From assembly GCA_021783175.1 (NCBI GenBank), contig JAJXUF010000001.1:50876-114875 (forward strand): 64,000 nt of DNA, written 5' to 3'. The position numbers and the translations under genes are program-made. Positions 60,026-64,000 of this stretch are shown piece after piece. The notes below the pieces were generated by a model that worked only from the letters and a program-made list of their open reading frames with translations, was not told the DNA's origin and made no database searches. The DNA comes from Pseudomonadota bacterium (GTDB lineage: Bacteria > Pseudomonadota > Gammaproteobacteria > Acidiferrobacterales > UBA6901). The first letter of the stretch is position 1. Every line of letters begins with the position of its first letter.

Positions 60026-60901
60026 ATGTTTCACGGCAGTATGGTCGCCCTGGTAACACCAATGCACCAGGATGGCTCCCTGGATCGGGCGGCATTGCGC
60101 AAGTTGATCGAATTTCACATCGAAAACGGAACAACCGCGATCGTATCCGTTGGTACGACCGGCGAATCGCCCACCCTGGACATGGAAGAGCACTGCGAGG
60201 TGATTCGTCTATCGGTTGAATGTGTGCGCGGACGAGTGCCCGTTATTGCCGGTACCGGTGCGAATTCCACCACCGAGGCGATCGAACTCACCCGCTGCGC
60301 CAAGGATGCCGGGGCGGACGCCTGCCTGCTCGTGACGCCATACTATAATAAGCCCACGCAAGAGGGCCTATTTTTGCACTTTAAGGCCATTTCCGAGGCA
60401 GTGGCGATTCCCCAGATCCTATATAATGTGCCGGGCCGGACCGCCTGCGACATTCTGCCGGCGACGGTGGCGCGCCTTGCGGCGCTACCGAATATTGTGG
60501 GGATCAAGGAAGCCACAGGCAATCTGGATCGCGCACGCGAGATCATGCGCAGCTGCGGCGCGCAGTTCGAGGTCTTTTCGGGCGATGACGAGACCGCCCT
60601 TGATCTCATGCTGCTCGGTGGCAAGGGAGTCATTTCAGTGACGGCCAACGTGGCGCCGCGGGCGATGCAGGACATGTGCGCTGCCGCCCTGCGTGGTGAC
60701 GACAAGACGGCGCGCGAGATCAATGAACGGTTGATGGGATTGCATCGGGGCTTGTTTGTCGAGGCCAATCCCATTCCCGTTAAATGGGCACTGCTGCAGA
60801 TGGGGTTGATAGAAGGCGGCATACGCCTGCCGCTCACCCCGCTATCGCCGCGGTATCACGATGTCGTGCGTCAAGCGATGCGCGCCGCCGGCGCGCTGTG
60901 A
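60026..60901 (+). CDS. dapA: 4-hydroxy-tetrahydrodipicolinate synthase
   Basis: A 291-residue TIM-barrel aldolase with the full DapA set: GTTGESPTL (Thr-Thr pair), [16 protein letters not shown] with the active-site Tyr, [11 protein letters not shown] with the second conserved Tyr/Arg region, and the Schiff-base Lys161 in [12 protein letters not shown]. It condenses pyruvate with aspartate semialdehyde in lysine and diaminopimelate synthesis. The bamC gene follows after 70 bp, the usual dapA-bamC order of Gammaproteobacteria and many Betaproteobacteria. Confidence 0.97.
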   Translation: MFHGSMVALVTPMHQDGSLDRAALRKLIEFHIENGTTAIVSVGTTGESPTLDMEEHCEVIRLSVECVRGRVPVIAGTGANSTTEAIELTRCAKDAGADACLLVTPYYNKPTQEGLFLHFKAISEAVAIPQILYNVPGRTACDILPATVARLAALPNIVGIKEATGNLDRAREIMRSCGAQFEVFSGDDETALDLMLLGGKGVISVTANVAPRAMQDMCAAALRGDDKTAREINERLMGLHRGLFVEANPIPVKWALLQMGLIEGGIRLPLTPLSPRYHDVVRQAMRAAGAL

Positions 60902-60971
60902 CAACCGGTCAAGATGTGCAATTCTTGATGCGCAAATCTTTAAGAGTGGTATCGGGCAGAACGCGGTGATA

Positions 60972-62024
60972 ATGATCAACAGACGAATTGCGGGCGCCGC
61001 TACGTGCGCCTTGGCGCTGCTGCTGAGCGCCTGTGGAACGACTGCCTCCAAGCCGCCTTCCTACGAAAACAGTTTCCTGCGCCCGCCGCTTGAAGTGCCC
61101 CCGGATCTGGTAATGCCGGATAGCGAGGGAAATCTCACAATCCCTCAACCACCCGGCCCGGGCGGGACAGTAGCCAAGCCGGATAACGGTACTTTGGCGC
61201 TGCAGCCCTTGTTGCCTAGTTTTTCAGGCATGCAAATCGCGCAGGACGGCTGCGAGCGTTGGCTCGTCATACAGGCCACCCCGGAGCAGGTGTGGGATCT
61301 GGTGCAACGCTTCGTCAAGGACCGGAATCTGGCGATACGCCAGCAATCACGCCGACTCGGCATTATCGATACCGCATGGCACGATACCGAGCCATTTGCC
61401 GCCAAGGCGCATGATGATGTCCCCGAGATCCTCGGCGCCCGTGCTACGTACCGTTTCCGTATCGAGCCTGGCGCGCAGGCAGGAAATACAGAACTCTACA
61501 TCAGTCGCCGCAGCGTCAACGAAGTTTTGGCGGGCCGCACCACAGCGTGGGAGGCGGCACCACCCAGTCCGGAGGCCGAAGCGGCAATGCTGCGCACCTT
61601 CATGGTATTCGCCGGCGTCAGCCAACAGCAGGCCGCGACCCAGATCCAGGGTGGAACGACGGCCTATCAGACTGCGTTAGTGACCGATGCCCAGGGCAAT
61701 CTTCTGTTGCGCTTCCACGACACTATCGACAATGGCTGGCGGCGCACAGGACTGGCGCTCGACCGGATCGGTTGGCTGGTCAAGGACCGCGACCGGTCAA
61801 AGTGGACCTACCGTGTGCAGCAGGCGAACAGTTCCGGCAAGCCGGGTTTCTTCAAGCGCCTGTTTTCCAGCAGCGCCGTGTCCGTGGGTCCGGTATACCT
61901 CGTAGTGCTCAATCCGACCAGCGACGGCTGGGTGGAAGCAAGAATGCAACTCAAGAACGGAACGCCGGCACCGAAGGCTGATGCCGAACCTTTTCTGAAG
62001 CAGCTCTACACACAGATGAAATAA
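60972..62024 (+). CDS. bamC: Outer-membrane assembly lipoprotein BamC
   Basis: A 350-residue lipoprotein from the ATG at 60972; the frame is open upstream inside dapA but the lipobox fixes the start (ALALLLSACGTT, Cys20). An unstructured Pro-rich linker (about 25-80; PPLEVPPDLVMPDSEGN) precedes two helix-grip domains (about 85-210 and 235-350; VIQATPEQVWDLVQRFV, WTYRVQQANSS). This matches BamC (NlpB) of the BAM complex, which inserts beta-barrel proteins. The gene order dapA-bamC supports it. Confidence 0.93.
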   Translation: MINRRIAGAATCALALLLSACGTTASKPPSYENSFLRPPLEVPPDLVMPDSEGNLTIPQPPGPGGTVAKPDNGTLALQPLLPSFSGMQIAQDGCERWLVIQATPEQVWDLVQRFVKDRNLAIRQQSRRLGIIDTAWHDTEPFAAKAHDDVPEILGARATYRFRIEPGAQAGNTELYISRRSVNEVLAGRTTAWEAAPPSPEAEAAMLRTFMVFAGVSQQQAATQIQGGTTAYQTALVTDAQGNLLLRFHDTIDNGWRRTGLALDRIGWLVKDRDRSKWTYRVQQANSSGKPGFFKRLFSSSAVSVGPVYLVVLNPTSDGWVEARMQLKNGTPAPKADAEPFLKQLYTQMK

Positions 62025-62058
62025 CCGAGGAGGCCGCCTGCCTGGCTTATCCGATTCC

Positions 62059-62829
62059 TTGCGTTTCGCGTCGCTAGGCAGCGGAAGCCGGGGCAATGCG
62101 ACACTCATCGAGCGGGGAACGACCTGCATTCTGCTCGACTGCGGGTTTTCGACGAAAGAGTTTATGCGGCGTCTGGCCCGGGTAAACCGCGAGGGTTCGC
62201 AGCTTAGCGCCATTGTGGTCACCCACGAGCATGGCGATCATCTGCGTGGCGTTGCCGCCTGCGCCCGGCGTTTCGGGCTTCCGGTTTGGATGACTCCCGG
62301 CACACTGCACGCTGCTGAGGCGCAGGGAGTAGGTGAACTGCCGCAACTCAACCTATTCAGCTGTCATGTGCCGTTTGCCATCGGCGATATCGAAGTACAG
62401 CCATTCCCGGTTCCGCATGACGCGCGCGAACCGAGCCAGTTCGTTTTTTCCGATGGACGCCATCGCCTTGGTGTGCTCACCGACACAGGCAGCGCAACGC
62501 GCCATATTGAGGCGAGCCTGAGCGGGTGCGACGCATTGGTAATTGAGTGCAACCATGACCGCGACATGCTGCTCAATGGCAACTACCCGGCAGTGCTCAA
62601 AGAGCGTGTCGGCGGGCCGCTCGGTCATATGGATAACGATTCAGCTGCGGCACTGCTGGGGCGCCTTGACACGTCTCGATTGCAGCACCTGGTGGCGGCG
62701 CACCTCAGCGAGAAGAATAACACCCCCTATCTGGCTCGCGCGAGCCTGAGTGCCGCCATCGGTTGCGAGGACTCCTGGGTGCAGATCGCCGACCAGGAGC
62801 AGGGGCTGGCGTGGCGCGGACTTGCATAA
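62059..62829 (+). CDS. Metallo-beta-lactamase-fold hydrolase (YycJ/WalJ-like)
   Basis: A 256-residue MBL-fold protein with the metal motif VVTHEHGDHLRG, and VLTDTGSATRHI and LIVECNHD-type regions of the YycJ/WalJ group (here ALVIECNHDRDML). It begins with RFASLGSGSRGNATL, the usual N-terminus of the family. The listed start is TTG 62059, without a nearby ribosome-binding site; a GAGGAGG at 62027-62033 stands just before an in-frame CTG at 62038, which would add seven residues. Likely a cytoplasmic nuclease or hydrolase. It follows bamC by 34 bp in the same direction. Confidence 0.9.
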   Translation: MRFASLGSGSRGNATLIERGTTCILLDCGFSTKEFMRRLARVNREGSQLSAIVVTHEHGDHLRGVAACARRFGLPVWMTPGTLHAAEAQGVGELPQLNLFSCHVPFAIGDIEVQPFPVPHDAREPSQFVFSDGRHRLGVLTDTGSATRHIEASLSGCDALVIECNHDRDMLLNGNYPAVLKERVGGPLGHMDNDSAAALLGRLDTSRLQHLVAAHLSEKNNTPYLARASLSAAIGCEDSWVQIADQEQGLAWRGLA

Positions 62830-62855
62830 TGCTTCTGCCAAACGTGTGCCTCCCG

Positions 62856-62861
62856 TATAAT
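62856..62861 (+). promoter_or_regulatory. -10 element upstream of purL
   Basis: TATAAT is a perfect -10 hexamer, 17 bases before the purL ATG at 62878; no matching -35 is clear. The leader would be only about 10 bases and include GCAGGGGGA. Confidence 0.45.
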
Positions 62862-62877
62862 TGCCGCAGGGGGACGC

Positions 62878-64000
62878 ATGGCTAGCGGCAACATCGATAC
62901 TGTCACCGGAACGCCTTCAGCGCTGGCCGGAACGGCCTGCACCGTGGTCGTGAGTCTGCGCGGTTCTCCCGCCCTGTCTCCATTCCGTCAAGAGCGGCTG
63001 CTCAAGCAAATGCGCGGGTTGCTCCCGCAGGTACAAGGCGTATACGCCGAGTACTGGCACTTTGCGGCTTTCGCCGCCGATCCCGACGAGAATGAAAAAT
63101 CGGTATTGAAGCGACTGCTCACCTACGGACCGAGGCAGACGACGCAATCCGCTGTCGGTGCCTTACTGCTGGTGGTGCCACGCATCGGCACAATTTCTCC
63201 ATGGTCTACCAAGGCGACCGATATCGCGCGCCATTGCGGGCTCGACCGGGTGGGGCGGCTCGAGCGCGGCGTCGCCTGGTACATTGCCGGGGAGGGCGAC
63301 CTCCCGCTGGCGGCGACGCAACTGTCGCCATTGCTGCCGCTGCTGCACGATCGCATGACAGAGTCGGTTCTCGCCAGTTTCGACGAAGCGGGTGCACTGT
63401 TCCGCGAAGAAGTCCCGGTGCCGCTTGCCATTATTGACCTGCTCCACTCCGGGCGCTCGGCGCTCGAGACCGCCAACGCCAATCTTGGACTGGCGCTGTC
63501 GCGCGACGAAATCGATTACCTGGCGGAAAACTTCACGCGCCTGGGCAGAAATCCGACCGACGTCGAGCTCATGATGTTCGCCCAGGCCAACTCCGAGCAC
63601 TGCAGGCACAAGATCTTCAATGCCGACTGGATTATTGACGGCAAGCGCCAGGAGCGCTCGCTGTTTGCCATGATCCGGAATACCCACGAGGCCAATCCGC
63701 GTGGCACGCTGGTAGCCTATCGCGATAATGCTTCGGTCATCGAAGGGTTCCGTGCCGGGCGCTTCTTCCCCGACCCGCACACGCGCGAGTATGCCTATCA
63801 TGAGGACGAAACACATATCCTGATGAAGGTGGAGACGCATAACCACCCCACTGCCATTTCGCCCTTTCCGGGCGCCGCTACCGGCAGTGGCGGCGAGATC
63901 CGCGACGAGGGTGCGACCGGTCGCGGCGCCAAGCCAAAGGCCGGCATTACCGGATTCTCGGTCTCCAACCTGCGCATACCAGGTGCGGAACAGCCGTGGG
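62878..64000 (+). CDS. purL: Phosphoribosylformylglycinamidine synthase, N-terminal part
   Basis: The gene runs off the right edge; 374 of about 1300 codons are present. The ATG at 62878 is preceded by AGGGGGA. The N-terminal domain (about 15-165) is the PurS-like part of large PurL, the linker follows, and the first FGAM synthase half has [19 protein letters not shown] and [15 protein letters not shown] and the glycine-rich [16 protein letters not shown], all diagnostic of the single-chain PurL of Gram-negatives. It makes FGAM from FGAR, glutamine and ATP in purine synthesis. Confidence 0.95.
   Translation, partial: MASGNIDTVTGTPSALAGTACTVVVSLRGSPALSPFRQERLLKQMRGLLPQVQGVYAEYWHFAAFAADPDENEKSVLKRLLTYGPRQTTQSAVGALLLVVPRIGTISPWSTKATDIARHCGLDRVGRLERGVAWYIAGEGDLPLAATQLSPLLPLLHDRMTESVLASFDEAGALFREEVPVPLAIIDLLHSGRSALETANANLGLALSRDEIDYLAENFTRLGRNPTDVELMMFAQANSEHCRHKIFNADWIIDGKRQERSLFAMIRNTHEANPRGTLVAYRDNASVIEGFRAGRFFPDPHTREYAYHEDETHILMKVETHNHPTAISPFPGAATGSGGEIRDEGATGRGAKPKAGITGFSVSNLRIPGAEQPW

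Noticed and set aside
1..64000. tRNA, rRNA, CRISPR arrays and intact insertion sequences
   Set aside because: No cloverleaf-like or rRNA-like stretches, regularly spaced repeats or transposase genes with terminal repeats were noticed; a tRNAscan, CRISPR and ISfinder search would settle it.

Overview
The window reads as chromosome of a GC-rich, Gram-negative proteobacterium, most likely a Beta- or Gammaproteobacterium. The evidence is the BAM lipoprotein BamC next to DapA, a metallo-beta-lactamase and PurL; PilT/PilU-type retraction ATPase, FadL-type porins, Bcp and PhoH2; and PEP-CTERM surface proteins with sigma-54-like promoters. I cannot name the species. No rRNA, tRNA, CRISPR array, integrase or intact insertion sequence was seen.

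Left part (1-24 kb) is a surface and envelope region. At the left edge, on the minus strand, are a polysaccharide export protein, an exopolysaccharide-locus outer-membrane barrel and the first 23 codons of a Wzz-type chain-length regulator. Next come a CPBP-type (MrtJ-like) intramembrane protease and, directly coupled to it, a surface protein with a choice-of-anchor-U-like domain and a Cys-containing sorting tail. Three PEP-CTERM paralogues of that protein lie further right, and two unrelated PEP-CTERM proteins follow them. Interleaved are four large TPR-linked transferases (two GT41/OGT-like glycosyltransferases, two sulfotransferases) and a decayed SEC-C/TPR gene. Two close sigma-54 promoter matches precede two of the paralogues. 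Two FadL-type channels bracket the region.

Middle part (24-35 kb): a frameshifted short-chain dehydrogenase, then a tightly overlapping minus-strand operon resembling VirB2-B3-B4-B5-B6-B8-B9-B10, followed by a small outer-membrane barrel and a large lipoprotein. No VirB11, VirD4, relaxase, VirB1 or VirB7 is recognisable, so this looks like a reduced or repurposed type IV secretion machine rather than a conjugation locus.

Right part (35-64 kb) is mostly housekeeping and signalling: a lipoate-ligase-like operon, two cyclic-di-GMP enzymes (GGDEF + HD-GYP; PAS-GGDEF-EAL), bacteriohemerythrin, tandem rhodanese protein, histone-deacetylase-like enzyme, aldo/keto reductase, PilT/PilU ATPase, LysR regulator, a class I amidotransferase-like protein lacking its nucleophile, a Sel1 protein, PhoH2-Bcp, GalT-like enzyme, PP-loop ATPase, beta-propeller, and finally dapA-bamC-MBL-purL, with purL running off the right edge.

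The most interesting material is (1) one surface-protein family carrying two different C-terminal sorting signals, one copy sitting beside its own putative sorting protease; (2) the interleaved TPR-glycosyltransferase/TPR-sulfotransferase/PEP-CTERM arrangement, which suggests modification of the secreted proteins or of the polysaccharide; and (3) the VirB11/VirD4-less T4SS operon ending in surface proteins.
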